This document shows positions 47,101 through 55,536 of a stretch of 64,000 nt of DNA, piece by piece. The stretch covers positions 310,001-374,000 of the forward strand of contig NZ_JABXWI010000008.1 of assembly GCF_014930365.1 (NCBI RefSeq), written 5' to 3'. The position numbers and the translations under genes were made by a program. The stretch comes from Streptomyces caniscabiei. GTDB lineage: Bacteria > Actinomycetota > Actinomycetes > Streptomycetales > Streptomycetaceae. The notes beneath the pieces were generated by a model, which had not been told where the DNA came from, did no database searches, and worked only from the letters and a program-made list of their open reading frames with translations. Each line of letters opens with the position of its first letter. The stretch's first letter is position 1.

Positions 47101-47267
47101 AGCGCGACGGGCACACCGGCCGCGATCAGCTCCTCGCGCGAGTACCGCCGGCTGTGCACGGTGCCCCGGAGTTGCGAGTCCCACCACTCGTCCATTCCCC
47201 GGGGACCCGGTAACCGCGCCGCCATACCGATGACCGCGATGTCCAGGGAACGATCCCGACTCGTCAC
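44157..47267 (-). CDS. type I PKS module: KS-AT-ACP
   Basis: 1036 residues from GTG 47267 after GGGGGA; ATG 47306 is an alternative. The ketosynthase has the Cys in QTACSSSLVAVH, the His in EAHGTGT and the second His in ASVGHLDAAAG. The acyltransferase has GHSSGEI and, at the extender-selecting position, SHAGH instead of the usual HAFH (malonyl) or YASH (methylmalonyl). The ACP Ser is in EGGDSLLI. No KR, DH or ER domain is present, so one unreduced two-carbon unit is added. Pro/Ala-rich linkers with short repeats flank the AT. A leucine TTA codon is at 47211-47213. Confidence 0.94.
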   Translation of the reverse strand: MTSRDRSLDIAVIGMAARLPGPRGMDEWWDSQLRGTVHSRRYSREELIAAGVPVALTDDPDYVPVRGHLDDWDRFDHDFFRIPRREAELMDPQHRWMLEVGHNALADAGVPPRDDTLVTGVYASMTGSGYMRAMVRGGALDPGLLDDVIHGTEPDFMASRLAYRLGLTGPAFAVQTACSSSLVAVHLAVQALLGGDCDQALVVGAGFGYPQAGHLHTPGGVLSATGVCRPFDRHADGVIAGSGAAAVVLRRMPDVTDDDPEPYGVVLGSAINNDGHTKAGYYAPSSAGQQRVIGAALDAAGVDGGSLGYLEAHGTGTRIGDPIEWTAAGAALREGGARPGGVAVGALKASVGHLDAAAGVAALIRALLVVRGGVIPPVAGFTEPNPLLQTGDCPLYLPSRAVAWTGEGPRRAGVSAFGIGGTNAHVVIEQAPRREPALPETPASHETATPLPGTPPSHETALPAPPASLPAAAPSPAPEPQVPRERLVLVSAADAEALERVVDGLAVHLADHDPDLGEVCGTLDNGRAALRERLTVTGRTSAEVAERLASRSGTSRGTVPVTGPAPVVLLFPGGGTQRPGMAASFTALPGFGPALDRCLAAFPTPLSARIRRAVCDPDFPADELNGPALAQPALFAVGHAAATALMELGVRPAAVCGHSSGEITAATVAGVLGLEDAAAFITARGRAMQDCPEGAMAAIGADVKQALALADEWGLDLDVAAVNGPDSCVLGGPAEQVDEYLRRVGDTCFVRRLRYSHAGHSRLIEPALPALARAMSGIELRPTALPLALNESGRVVAAGTVLRPDTFVTQVRRSVLFGAALDSLAEHLPGALAVEIGPGRPLSPSAEAAGFPVVALDRARDSPGSTALAGVGALWALGQPITTDGLTGEGHRARLPGYPFSGPRLVAPEARASPGAPPTAAPPETPTGAPGAPVGAPERTTGAPERTTAAPESAHPMPVDATEGVTRIWGELLGRNDFPVDADFFAEGGDSLLITRLIRRVNNEFGIRVPVREMLARRTLNGHIAVVHRIQDESDR

Positions 47268-47418
47268 AACGTCCCCCATCATGCCGTTGGAAATCGGATA
47301 TTCCATCAGATGCTGCGCCGGTGCCGTGTCGCCTCTTGATCATATTCATGATGCAGGCGGTCTCAACCCTTTTTTGGGAAAAGGGAGTCGGAAGGAGGTT
47401 GGCAGGAAACGATCAGAC
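47268..47418. promoter_or_regulatory. divergent promoter region with two inverted repeats
   Basis: This AT-rich region between the PKS and A-T-C genes holds ATCAT-attc-ATGAT at 47339-47352 and CCCTTTT-ttggg-AAAAGGG at 47367-47385, both symmetrical enough to be operators. An AAGGAGG sequence at 47391-47397 lies 22 bp before the ATG at 47419. It is the natural place for control of both assembly-line arms. Confidence 0.55.
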
Positions 47419-50400
47419 ATGGCAACGTCGTACGCTCCTGATTCGAAGGGAGCCGACGAGTTGCAGTCGATGGAATCTCCGGGGGAAGGACTGCACGATG
47501 TCTTCGCCGCACAGGCGGCCTCTCAGCCGCTGCGAACAGCCCTCATTGCAGGGGACATCCAGGTCTCCTACGGTGAATTGGACGCCCGCGCCGAGCGATT
47601 AGCCGACCGGCTCGCCGCCGCCGGTGTCGGACGGGGACATCTCGTACCGATCCTGATGCCGCGCTCCGTGGACCTGGTCGTCGCTCTGCTCGCCGTTCTC
47701 AAATGCGGCGCCGCCCACGCGTTGCTCGACACCGACTGGCCGGCCACCCGCCTCGACGCCGTCGTCGACCAGCTCCGCCCGCCCCTCGTGATCGCCCGGC
47801 CGGGCACGGTCGCGCCGCTGTCCGCACCCGTGTGGGACCCGTCCGACGGCGGCGCGACGCACCGCCCCGCCCGCCGCACCCACGTGCCGGTGCGGGACAC
47901 CGACGTGTGCTGTGTGTTCTTCACGTCCGGCACCACGGGACGGCCCAAGGGCGTGGTGACTCCGCACCGGGCCACGGCCCGGCTCTTCCGGCCCGGCACG
48001 TTCGCGCGCTTCGGCCGGGACACGGTCGTCCCCCTCGCGGCGGCGCTGCCGTGGGACGCGTTCTCCCTCGAACTCTGGGCCGCGCTGCACAACGGCGGAA
48101 CAGGCGTCCTGATCGACGAGCTGTTCCTGACGGCCGAGGCCCTCCGCGCGCTGGTCGGCGACCACGGAGTGAACACCGTGTGGCTGACCAGCAGCCTGTT
48201 CAACCTGATCGTCGACGAGGACCTGTCCGCGATGGGCGGCCTGTCCCAGCTGATGATCGGCGGTGAACGCCTGTCCGCCCGCCATGTCCACCGCTTCCTC
48301 GACCGGTTCCCCGGCACGGCCCTCGTCAACGGCTACGGCCCGGTCGAGAACACGGTGTTCACCACCACCCACCGCATCACCGTCGCGGACTGCGCCCGCC
48401 CGGGCGGCATCCCGCTCGGGCGGGAGGTACCCGGCACCTCCGTCTTCGTCCTCGACGGCGACCGCCCCTGCGCCGTAGGGGAGCCCGGGGAGATCTGTGC
48501 CGCGGGCGACGGTCTGGCCGACGGCTACCTCGGTGAACCGGCCCTCACCGCCGAGAAGTTCACGTACGTCGACATCGTCGGCGAGCGGGTCCGGCTGTAC
48601 CGCACCGGAGACCTGGGGGTCCGCGACGAGAACGGGCTCGTGGAGTTCCGCGGGCGGCTCGACCGGCAGGTCAAGGTGCGGGGCAACCGCGTCGAACCGG
48701 CCGAGGTCGAGCGGCAGACCGTCCGCCTGGTCCGCTCCGTCGCCGACTGCCGGGTCGTCCCCCGCTGGAACGAACTCGACGGCGCCTTCGAACTGGTCGC
48801 CTTCTGCACCCCGCGTCGGCCCGACGCCGCACCGCCGCAGGCCTCGACGGACGTATCCGAAGACCTCGTCGCGGACGTGTCGGCGGCGCTCGCCCGCCAC
48901 CTGCCCGCACACCAACGTCCCGTGGCCGTCGCCGTCGTGGACGCCTTCCCGCTGACCGGCACCGGCAAGCTGGACGACCGGGCCCTGCTGGCGACCCTGC
49001 CCGGGACACCGGACGAACCCCACCACGCCCCCGGCGACGACCCGCTCGTCCACCTCGTGTGCCAGGCGTTCGCCACCGTGCTCGGCAGACGTTCCGTGCC
49101 GCCGCCCACCCCGTTCTTCGAGCTGGGCGGCTCCTCGCTCCAGGCCGCCCGCGCCTGCACACGGATCCGCAGGGCCACCGGACGTCCGGTTCCGCTGTCG
49201 AGCCTGTACGAGCATCCCTCGGCCGAACGCCTCGCCGCCTGGCTGCGGTCGACGCCGGCCGTCGACGCCGCCGCGCCACCGTCGTCCGGCGAGCTCCCCC
49301 TCACCCCGATGGAACTGGTCTTCCTCACCCGTCATCTGACCCGGCCGCAGGACCCCTCGCAGTACTGCCTGATGACCTGGCACCTGGACGACCGGCTCGA
49401 CCCGGACACACTGGAGGCGGCCGTGGCCGCCGTCCACGAGCGGCACCAGACGCTGCGCACCGCCTTCCGCGCGGACCCCCGGCCCCACGCCGAGGTCACC
49501 GACATCTCCGCCCCGCCCCTGGAACTGCTCGACGCCCGGCCGACCGTCGACGAGGCGGTCGCCGCGCTGCGGACACTCTTCGACGAGCCCCTCGAACCAC
49601 GGGACGCCGACCTCTGGCGCACCGCGCTCGTGCCGCTGACCGACCGGGGCGGCTGGCTCTTCGGGCTCCTGGTCCACCACATCGTCTTCGACGGACGGTC
49701 GGAATCCGTCCTGGCACGCGACCTGTCGGACGCCTACGCCGGACGCGAGCCGGGCCCGGCCCCGCCCACCCCGGCCGAACGGTCGGCGCTGACGGCGGCG
49801 GCGAACGCCGTGACGGACCCGGCCGCGCGTGCGGCGCGGGTACGGCAGGAGTTCCGGGACGTGCCCGAGCTCCGCTGGCCCGAACCGGCCGCACCCGGCG
49901 AGAGCGGGACACACCACCTCCACGGATCCGTGCCCGCAGCCCTCACGGCGGGTCTCGACGCCCGCGGCACGGCGCTCGGGGCGAGCCGGTTCGTGGTGCT
50001 CCTGTCGGTCTGGGCCGGGACACTGGCCGAGATCTGCGGGCAGCGGGACTTCGCGGTGGGCGTTCCCGTCGCCGAACGCACCCTTCCGGAACTGGAGCGG
50101 GCCGTTGGCTGTCTGATCGACATGGTGCCGGTGCGCCTGCGCGGCACCGCGTCGGCCGGCGGCGAGGACGGCATCCGGGAGACCGGCAGACTCGTCCACC
50201 GCGCCTTCGGCCGGGGGCCCGTCCCCTTCACCGCCGTCGCCGAGGGCGCCACGACGACACCGGGGCGACCGCCCGTCTTCCAGACCCTCTTCGCCCTCCA
50301 GGACAACCCTCCGCCCCGCCTCGACCTCCCCGGTGTCGCCTCCACACATCTGCGCCGGCCCTACCCGGCCCTCCCGCTGGAACTGCACCTGGAGGTGTGG

Positions 50401-50532
50401 CCGGACGAGGGCGGCGCGCTCGACGTGGTGCTGTCGTACCGCCGGGACGCCGTCGCCGGGACCACCGCGCGGAAACTGCTCGACGGCTTCCACGACCGCC
50501 TCACCGCCCTCGCGACGCGAGCCACCTCATGA
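47419..50532 (+). CDS. NRPS: adenylation - carrier - condensation (A-T-C)
   Basis: 1037 residues. The A domain (about 25-520) has FFTSGTTGRPKGVVTPH, NGYGPVENTVF and YRTGDLGVRDENG with the A10 Lys in LTGTGKLDD; the carrier Ser573 is in FFELGGSSLQ; the C domain (about 625-1035) has HHIVFDG at 753-759. My manual specificity code is DALWMGGVF, close to codes for valine-type residues. A C domain at the end passes its aminoacyl group to a separate acceptor carrier, probably the A-T protein. Codon 61 is TTA (47599-47601). A TTG at 47461 is an alternative start. The stop overlaps the next small ORF. Confidence 0.93.
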   Translation: MATSYAPDSKGADELQSMESPGEGLHDVFAAQAASQPLRTALIAGDIQVSYGELDARAERLADRLAAAGVGRGHLVPILMPRSVDLVVALLAVLKCGAAHALLDTDWPATRLDAVVDQLRPPLVIARPGTVAPLSAPVWDPSDGGATHRPARRTHVPVRDTDVCCVFFTSGTTGRPKGVVTPHRATARLFRPGTFARFGRDTVVPLAAALPWDAFSLELWAALHNGGTGVLIDELFLTAEALRALVGDHGVNTVWLTSSLFNLIVDEDLSAMGGLSQLMIGGERLSARHVHRFLDRFPGTALVNGYGPVENTVFTTTHRITVADCARPGGIPLGREVPGTSVFVLDGDRPCAVGEPGEICAAGDGLADGYLGEPALTAEKFTYVDIVGERVRLYRTGDLGVRDENGLVEFRGRLDRQVKVRGNRVEPAEVERQTVRLVRSVADCRVVPRWNELDGAFELVAFCTPRRPDAAPPQASTDVSEDLVADVSAALARHLPAHQRPVAVAVVDAFPLTGTGKLDDRALLATLPGTPDEPHHAPGDDPLVHLVCQAFATVLGRRSVPPPTPFFELGGSSLQAARACTRIRRATGRPVPLSSLYEHPSAERLAAWLRSTPAVDAAAPPSSGELPLTPMELVFLTRHLTRPQDPSQYCLMTWHLDDRLDPDTLEAAVAAVHERHQTLRTAFRADPRPHAEVTDISAPPLELLDARPTVDEAVAALRTLFDEPLEPRDADLWRTALVPLTDRGGWLFGLLVHHIVFDGRSESVLARDLSDAYAGREPGPAPPTPAERSALTAAANAVTDPAARAARVRQEFRDVPELRWPEPAAPGESGTHHLHGSVPAALTAGLDARGTALGASRFVVLLSVWAGTLAEICGQRDFAVGVPVAERTLPELERAVGCLIDMVPVRLRGTASAGGEDGIRETGRLVHRAFGRGPVPFTAVAEGATTTPGRPPVFQTLFALQDNPPPRLDLPGVASTHLRRPYPALPLELHLEVWPDEGGALDVVLSYRRDAVAGTTARKLLDGFHDRLTALATRATS

Positions 50533-50573
50533 CCGTCGTGAACTCCGACCTCGCGACGGGAGCGGCCCCATGA
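50529..50573 (+). CDS. 14-residue coupling ORF (MTVVNSDLATGAAP)
   Basis: This ORF starts in an ATGA overlap with the NRPS stop and ends in an ATGA overlap with the P450 start. Its first nine codons closely copy those of the P450 gene (MTVVTPDLA). It probably arose by a 41-bp tandem duplication of the P450 start, and now works as a translational bridge, if it has any role. Confidence 0.5.
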   Translation: MTVVNSDLATGAAP

Positions 50574-50596
50574 CCGTCGTGACCCCCGACCTCGCC
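50529..50596. repeat. imperfect tandem duplication of a start region (41-bp offset)
   Basis: ATGACCGTCGTGA at 50529 recurs at 50570, and CCGACCTCGC recurs just after it at 50545 and 50586. The copies differ at two or three of the first 27 bases, then diverge. Confidence 0.75.
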
Positions 50597-51757
50597 GGTG
50601 TCGTCGACCCGGAACTGCACGCCTCCGGCGAGGTGCACGAGCTGTGGCGCTGGATGCGACGGCACGCGCCGGTCCACTGGCACGAACCGGGCGACCTGCC
50701 GGGCTTCTGGTCGCTCACCCGCCACGACGACATCCGGGACGTCTACCGGAACCCGGCCGTCTTCAGCTCCGCGCGCGGCGTCCTGCTCCGGCCGACGGAG
50801 CTGGGGGAGGACCCCGGCAGCGGCCTCACCATGGCCCTCGCCGACCCGCCCCGGCACCGTGCCCTGCGCGGACAACTGGCCGACCGGTTCAGCGAACGCT
50901 GCGCCCGCTCCCTGGCCGGCGAGATGCGCGCCGAGATCCGGTCGGTGGTCGCCCGCGCCGTCGAGGCGGGCACCTGCGACGTCGTCCACGACATCGGCGC
51001 CCGGCTCTCCGGCCACAACATCGGCCGCCTGCTCGGCGTACCGCCGCAGGACCGGGAGCGGCTGCTGACCTGGACCACCGAGGCGTTCCGAGACGGCAAG
51101 CCGCTCACCGCCCACCTCCCGCTGATGCGCTACTTCATCGAGCTGATGTACGCGCGGATGGAGGAGCCCGCCGACGACGCGATGGGCATGTTCGTCCACA
51201 ACGAGGTGCTCGGCGAGCTGTCGACCGAGACCGAGATACTGCTGGGCGTCGAGAACCTCGTCGGGGCGTCCGAGAACGCCGGCCTGTCGATGGCCGCCGG
51301 GATCCTCGCTCTCGCCGCGCACCCACGCCAGTGGGAGCGACTGGTGCGGGAGCGGGACGGCGGGTTCGTCAGGACCGCCGCGGAGGAGGTGCTGCGATGG
51401 ACGAGCAGTGCCACGCACAGCATGCGGACGGCCACCGAGGACACGGTGCTCCGGGGCCGGCGCATCGCCGCCGGCGACCGGGTCGTGCTGTGGATCCCGT
51501 CGGCGAACCGGGACGAGTCGGTGTTCCCGGACCCGGACCGGTTCGACCTCGGCCGGGAGCCCAACCGCCATCTGGCCCTGGGCGCGGGCGAACACGTCTG
51601 CATCGGCAGCACCATGGCCCGCCACCAGACCCGGATGCTCCTGGAGACGCTCGCCGAGCGGGTCGCCGTGGTCGAGCCGGTCGGGGAGGCGGAACCGCTG
51701 CGTTCGATCACGGTGAACGGCCCGGCGCACGCCACCGTCCGGCTGGTCGCCCGCTGA
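50570..51757 (+). CDS. cytochrome P450 with atypical I-helix
   Basis: 395 residues. The heme Cys344 is in LALGAGEHVCIGSTMAR, the ExxR pair is Glu273/Arg276 in EEVLRW, and a typical ADPPRHRALR helix-C segment is present. In the I-helix the usual AG-x-(D/E)-T-T is replaced by GASENA (232-237): the acidic residue stays, but the oxygen-activating Thr is Asn236. Translation appears coupled to the A-T-C NRPS through the short ORF. It may act on the carrier-bound amino acid, for example beta-hydroxylation of a Val-like residue (inference). Altered proton relay suggests unusual chemistry or substrate-assisted catalysis. Confidence 0.93.
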   Translation: MTVVTPDLAGVVDPELHASGEVHELWRWMRRHAPVHWHEPGDLPGFWSLTRHDDIRDVYRNPAVFSSARGVLLRPTELGEDPGSGLTMALADPPRHRALRGQLADRFSERCARSLAGEMRAEIRSVVARAVEAGTCDVVHDIGARLSGHNIGRLLGVPPQDRERLLTWTTEAFRDGKPLTAHLPLMRYFIELMYARMEEPADDAMGMFVHNEVLGELSTETEILLGVENLVGASENAGLSMAAGILALAAHPRQWERLVRERDGGFVRTAAEEVLRWTSSATHSMRTATEDTVLRGRRIAAGDRVVLWIPSANRDESVFPDPDRFDLGREPNRHLALGAGEHVCIGSTMARHQTRMLLETLAERVAVVEPVGEAEPLRSITVNGPAHATVRLVAR

Positions 51758-51759
51758 GT

Positions 51760-53004
51760 TCACACGGGTCCCGCCGTCGGCGCGTTCTCCGCGGGGCCGG
51801 GCTCCGTCCGACGGGCGCGCCGCCGGCGCTCCGCCCAGCGGACGGCCGGCGGCGCGGCCAGACCCGTCACGGCGAACAGGCCCCCGACGACGTACCACCC
51901 GGGGCGGCCCCAGGTGATGCAGAGCGAGATGATCAGAGCCGGCCCGACGGCGTCGGCCAGCCCCGCGCCCAGGCCGAACACGCCCAGGTACTGGCCGGTG
52001 GCGTGCTGCGGGGCGAGGGCGAAGGACACCTCGAAGCCCGCGGCGGAGTACCACAGTTCGCCGATCGTGTGGATCACCGCCGCCGTGATGAACAGCGTCG
52101 CGGCGGCCCACGCGGGTAGGCCCGCCGCCAGCGAGATCAGCGAGCAGGAGAGGAGGAAGGCCGCGCCCGCCCGGCGGTAGGCGTCACCGCCGGCCGCCGG
52201 GGAGACGATGGAGCGGCTCGCCCGCACCTGGAACGCGATGACGATGGCCGTGCTGGTGAGGATGGTGCCCGAGATGAGCCAGTGCGGGGCGGTGGTGGCG
52301 CCGACGAGCCAGAGCGGGATGCCCACGGTGAGGACCTTGAACTGCACGGCCATGATGCCGTCCAGGGCGGTGAGCAGCAGATAGGGGCGGTCCCGGAGGG
52401 CCGTCCAGCGCGGGCCGCCGACGGCCGGCAGCGGCGCGACGGGGGGCAGCAGGACCAGCACCGCCGCGGAGAACACGAAGGCGATCGCGTTGCCGACGAC
52501 CATCAGCTGGTAGGCGGTGAGCGTGCCCACCTGCACCACCCAGCCCGCCAGGACGGCACCCAGGGAGATGCCCAGGTTGGTCACCGCACGCAGATAGGCA
52601 CGGAACTCCTGCGGCCGGTCCCCTCCGTAGTGCCTGATGAGCGGGGAGCGGGCCGCCGTGCCCGCCGTCTTCGCCCCCGCCGCCGCGCAGACCGCGCACA
52701 CGAACGGCCAGAAGCTGTCCGCCAGGACGAAGGCGGCCGTGGCCGAGGCCTGGACCACCAGGGTGACCGCGTAGACACCGCGCGCTCCGAACCGGTCCGC
52801 CAGATGACCGACCGTCACACCCAGGGCCAGCGCCATCAGACCCGCCAGCCCGAGACCGAGCCCCACCCGGTCCGCCGGAAGGCGCACCGCCTGCGTGAAG
52901 TACAGCACTCCGGCGGTCAGATAGAGACCGTTGCCGATGGTGTAGACGAAGTTGGAGGCCGCGAGCACGCGTTGCGGCCGGGTGTCCGGTATCAGGCGGG
53001 GCAC
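51760..53004 (-). CDS. MFS transporter (12 TM)
   Basis: 414 residues from GTG 53004, with GGAG eight bases upstream. About 12 TM segments; loop 2-3 reads GHLADRFGARGVY. The pattern (ASNFVYTIGNGLYLTAGVLYFTQ at the start) resembles drug or siderophore exporters of the MFS_1 group. It is convergent with the P450 gene, only 2 bp apart, and it is the last gene plausibly tied to the cluster on the right. It may be a second export pump. The end is Arg/Pro-rich. Confidence 0.85.
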   Translation of the reverse strand: MPRLIPDTRPQRVLAASNFVYTIGNGLYLTAGVLYFTQAVRLPADRVGLGLGLAGLMALALGVTVGHLADRFGARGVYAVTLVVQASATAAFVLADSFWPFVCAVCAAAGAKTAGTAARSPLIRHYGGDRPQEFRAYLRAVTNLGISLGAVLAGWVVQVGTLTAYQLMVVGNAIAFVFSAAVLVLLPPVAPLPAVGGPRWTALRDRPYLLLTALDGIMAVQFKVLTVGIPLWLVGATTAPHWLISGTILTSTAIVIAFQVRASRSIVSPAAGGDAYRRAGAAFLLSCSLISLAAGLPAWAAATLFITAAVIHTIGELWYSAAGFEVSFALAPQHATGQYLGVFGLGAGLADAVGPALIISLCITWGRPGWYVVGGLFAVTGLAAPPAVRWAERRRRARRTEPGPAENAPTAGPV

Positions 53005-53192
53005 GGCGGGGACTCCACTCAGGGTCGTCGAGCAGGGGCCCGGCAAGCTTTGTTGTGCAGTACCTGCCAAATCAAGGGAGCCGTCCCGCCCGGTCGGCCA
53101 TGTCGCCCGCGACGCGGCGGAAACACACTCGCGAGCCCGACGCCCGCCGACGACAATGCTCTGGCCACCCCGACGTCCCGAGGAGCATCCCG

Positions 53193-54146
53193 ATGACCGG
53201 CCCCGACCACGCCCGCGCAGGCCTCGACGGCCTGGTGATGGGTGACGCCTTCGGCGACAGCTGGTTCACGCGCTCCGACGAGGACGCCGAGGCGCTGTGG
53301 GCCGCGCGCGAGCCCCGCCCCCGGCCGTGGCCGTGGACGGACGACTCCGCCATGGCCTTCGTGCTGTTCGCGCACCTGACGACCCACGGCGAGGTCCGCC
53401 CGGACGCCCTCGCGGCGGAGTTCGCCGCCGAGTACGACCGGGACCCCGCGCGCGGTTACGGGCCGTCGATGCACAGTGTGCTCCGGGGCATCCACGAGGG
53501 CGGCGACTGGCGGGACGTCACCACGGCACGGTTCGGCGGCCAGGGCTCCCACGGCAACGGGGCCGCGATGCGGGTCGCCCCCCTCGGCGCCTGGTTCCGC
53601 GACGACCTGCCCGCCGCCCGCGAGCAGGCCCGGCTGTCCGCGCTGACCACGCACGCCCACCCCGAGGCCGTCGCGGGCGCCGTCGCCGTCGCGGTCGCGG
53701 CGGCGCTGGCGGCAGCCGCCGAGGGTCCGGACGCCCCGCCGCGCGCGGAGTTCCTGCGGGAGGTCGCCGACCATGTACCGGACAGCGACGTCCGCGCCCG
53801 GCTGCTGGTGGCCGCGGCCTTCCCGGACCGTACGTCGGTCCGCCACGCCGCGTCCGTACTGGGCTCGGGGACCCTCATCTCGGCCCCGGACACGGTCCCG
53901 TTCGCCCTGTGGTCCGCCGCCGGTCACCTGGACGACCTGACCGAGGCCCTGTGGCAGACCGTCGCCGGGTGGGGCGACCGCGACACCACCTGCGCCATCG
54001 CGGGCGGCGTCGTCGCCTCCCGCACGGGCACGGCCGACGTACCCCCGGCCTGGCACGAGGCCCGTGAGCCCCTCCCCGCCTGGAGCCGCTGGCAGGCCCC
54101 GTCGCCGTCGAGCCACCCCGTGCCGCACCGATCCGCGGATGCCTGA
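53193..54146 (+). CDS. ADP-ribosylglycohydrolase family protein
   Basis: 317 residues; ATG 53193 follows AGGAG. Family signs are GLVMGDAFGDSW at the N-terminus, the metal-binding WTDDSAMA, then GSHGNGAAMRVAPLGAWF and the C-terminal metal site GDRDTTCAIAGGVVASR. Relatives (DraG, ARH3-like) remove ADP-ribose from proteins or small molecules using two Mg ions. It is divergent from the MFS gene. A cluster role is uncertain; it may instead mark the start of unrelated genes. Confidence 0.9.
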   Translation: MTGPDHARAGLDGLVMGDAFGDSWFTRSDEDAEALWAAREPRPRPWPWTDDSAMAFVLFAHLTTHGEVRPDALAAEFAAEYDRDPARGYGPSMHSVLRGIHEGGDWRDVTTARFGGQGSHGNGAAMRVAPLGAWFRDDLPAAREQARLSALTTHAHPEAVAGAVAVAVAAALAAAAEGPDAPPRAEFLREVADHVPDSDVRARLLVAAAFPDRTSVRHAASVLGSGTLISAPDTVPFALWSAAGHLDDLTEALWQTVAGWGDRDTTCAIAGGVVASRTGTADVPPAWHEAREPLPAWSRWQAPSPSSHPVPHRSADA

Positions 54147-54190
54147 CGGCGGTTACGCCCGCCCCGCCCCGCCGGACGCCCCGCTGACGC

Positions 54191-55420
54191 TCACGACCGC
54201 GACCGCGACTCCACCCCCATGTCCCGGTCCGCCTCCGGAACCGGTACCGGACGGCGCAGCAGATACACGCCCGCGGTCGTCACCAGCACGGCCATGCACG
54301 CGATGAACACGAGCCCGGCGCCCTCCAGGCCCATCGGCTCCGCCAGCAGACCCACGCCGATGACCGGTACCGAGATCCCCGTGTAGGCGACGACGAACAG
54401 CGTCGAGATCACGGCCGCCCGCCGGTCCGGCGCCGACGCGGCGGCCACGGCGGACAGCGCGCCGCGGAACGCCAGCCCCTGCGCGGCCCCGCCCACGACG
54501 GCGCTCAGCACCACCAGCGCCAACAGCTCCCAGTGCAGCGCGCCCGCCAGCAGCGCCAGCCCGGCCAGCAGACCGGCGCAGCCCAGCGGCAGCGACCGGC
54601 GCACCCCGACCCGTCCGACGGCCAACTGCCCGGCCGTGGACGCGAAGAAGGCCAGCGCGACGACCAGCCCGCTCACCGCGTGGTCGCGCACGTCCAGGGA
54701 CAGGGCGAGGAAGGCCGGGCTGACCGAGGTGAAGACCCCGAAGAGGGCGAACCCCACGAAGGAGGCGGCCGCCGCGGGCCCGAACACCACCCGCACCGAG
54801 GGCGGCAGGCTGGGCCGCCGCGGCCGTACGGTGCTCAGCGGCCGTCGCTCCCCCACGGTTTCCGGCAGCCCCAGCAGGACGGCCGCCGAGCAGGCCACCA
54901 GGGCGAGATGGACGGCGAAGGGCAGGTACAGCGGCCACGCGGCGTACTGCGCCAGCACCCCGGCGAGCAGGGGACCGCACCCGAGCCCGCCCATGTTCGC
55001 GGCGGTCGCCACGAACGTGGCCCGTGAGGCACCGCCGCGCGGTGCCAGCTCCATCACGTACGCCGTGGCCGCACCGGTGAACAGGCCTGCGGACAGCCCC
55101 GACAGCAGCCGCCCCGCGTACAGCCAGCCCAGCGCGGTGGCGCACAGGAAACAGACGGCACTCGCCGCCGCGAACCCCAGGCCCCACCACAGCACCGGGC
55201 GCCGGCCCACGGCGTCCGACGCGTTCCCCGCCAGCAGCAGCACACCGATGACCCCGAAGGCGTAGACGGCGTAGACCACGGTGACCGTGAGCTCGGAGAA
55301 GCCGAACTTCTCCTGGTAGAGGCCGTACAGCGGGGTCGGCAGCGTCGTGCCGGCCATGCACACGGCGAACACCGCACCGCCGAGCGTGCACCGGCGCCAG
55401 CGCCCGGGATCACCGTCCAT
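54191..55420 (-). CDS. MFS transporter
   Basis: 409 residues from ATG 55420; ATGs at 55447 and 55444 are also in frame. Twelve TM segments are visible, with GNASDAVGRRPVLWWG between TM2 and TM3 and a second-half counterpart AVGRVGVRRSLPLG. It resembles YcaD/Bcr-like drug permeases. It is convergent with the ADP-ribosylglycohydrolase and divergent from the dehydrogenase. Substrate is unknown. Confidence 0.85.
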   Translation of the reverse strand: MDGDPGRWRRCTLGGAVFAVCMAGTTLPTPLYGLYQEKFGFSELTVTVVYAVYAFGVIGVLLLAGNASDAVGRRPVLWWGLGFAAASAVCFLCATALGWLYAGRLLSGLSAGLFTGAATAYVMELAPRGGASRATFVATAANMGGLGCGPLLAGVLAQYAAWPLYLPFAVHLALVACSAAVLLGLPETVGERRPLSTVRPRRPSLPPSVRVVFGPAAAASFVGFALFGVFTSVSPAFLALSLDVRDHAVSGLVVALAFFASTAGQLAVGRVGVRRSLPLGCAGLLAGLALLAGALHWELLALVVLSAVVGGAAQGLAFRGALSAVAAASAPDRRAAVISTLFVVAYTGISVPVIGVGLLAEPMGLEGAGLVFIACMAVLVTTAGVYLLRRPVPVPEADRDMGVESRSRS

Positions 55421-55536
55421 ACCGCCGAAGGTAACCCCGCCCATCACGGCACGCGCCCCGACGACCGCGGCCGGGCCCCGGCACCCGCTCCCCTCCCGCG
55501 CCCGAGGCGGCCGTCGGTGAACGGCAGACTGTCCGC

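Noticed and set aside
53193..54146. ADP-ribosylglycohydrolase as a toxin-antitoxin partner or cluster resistance gene
   Set aside because: No ADP-ribosyltransferase gene is nearby and the gene points away from the cluster; there is no positive evidence.
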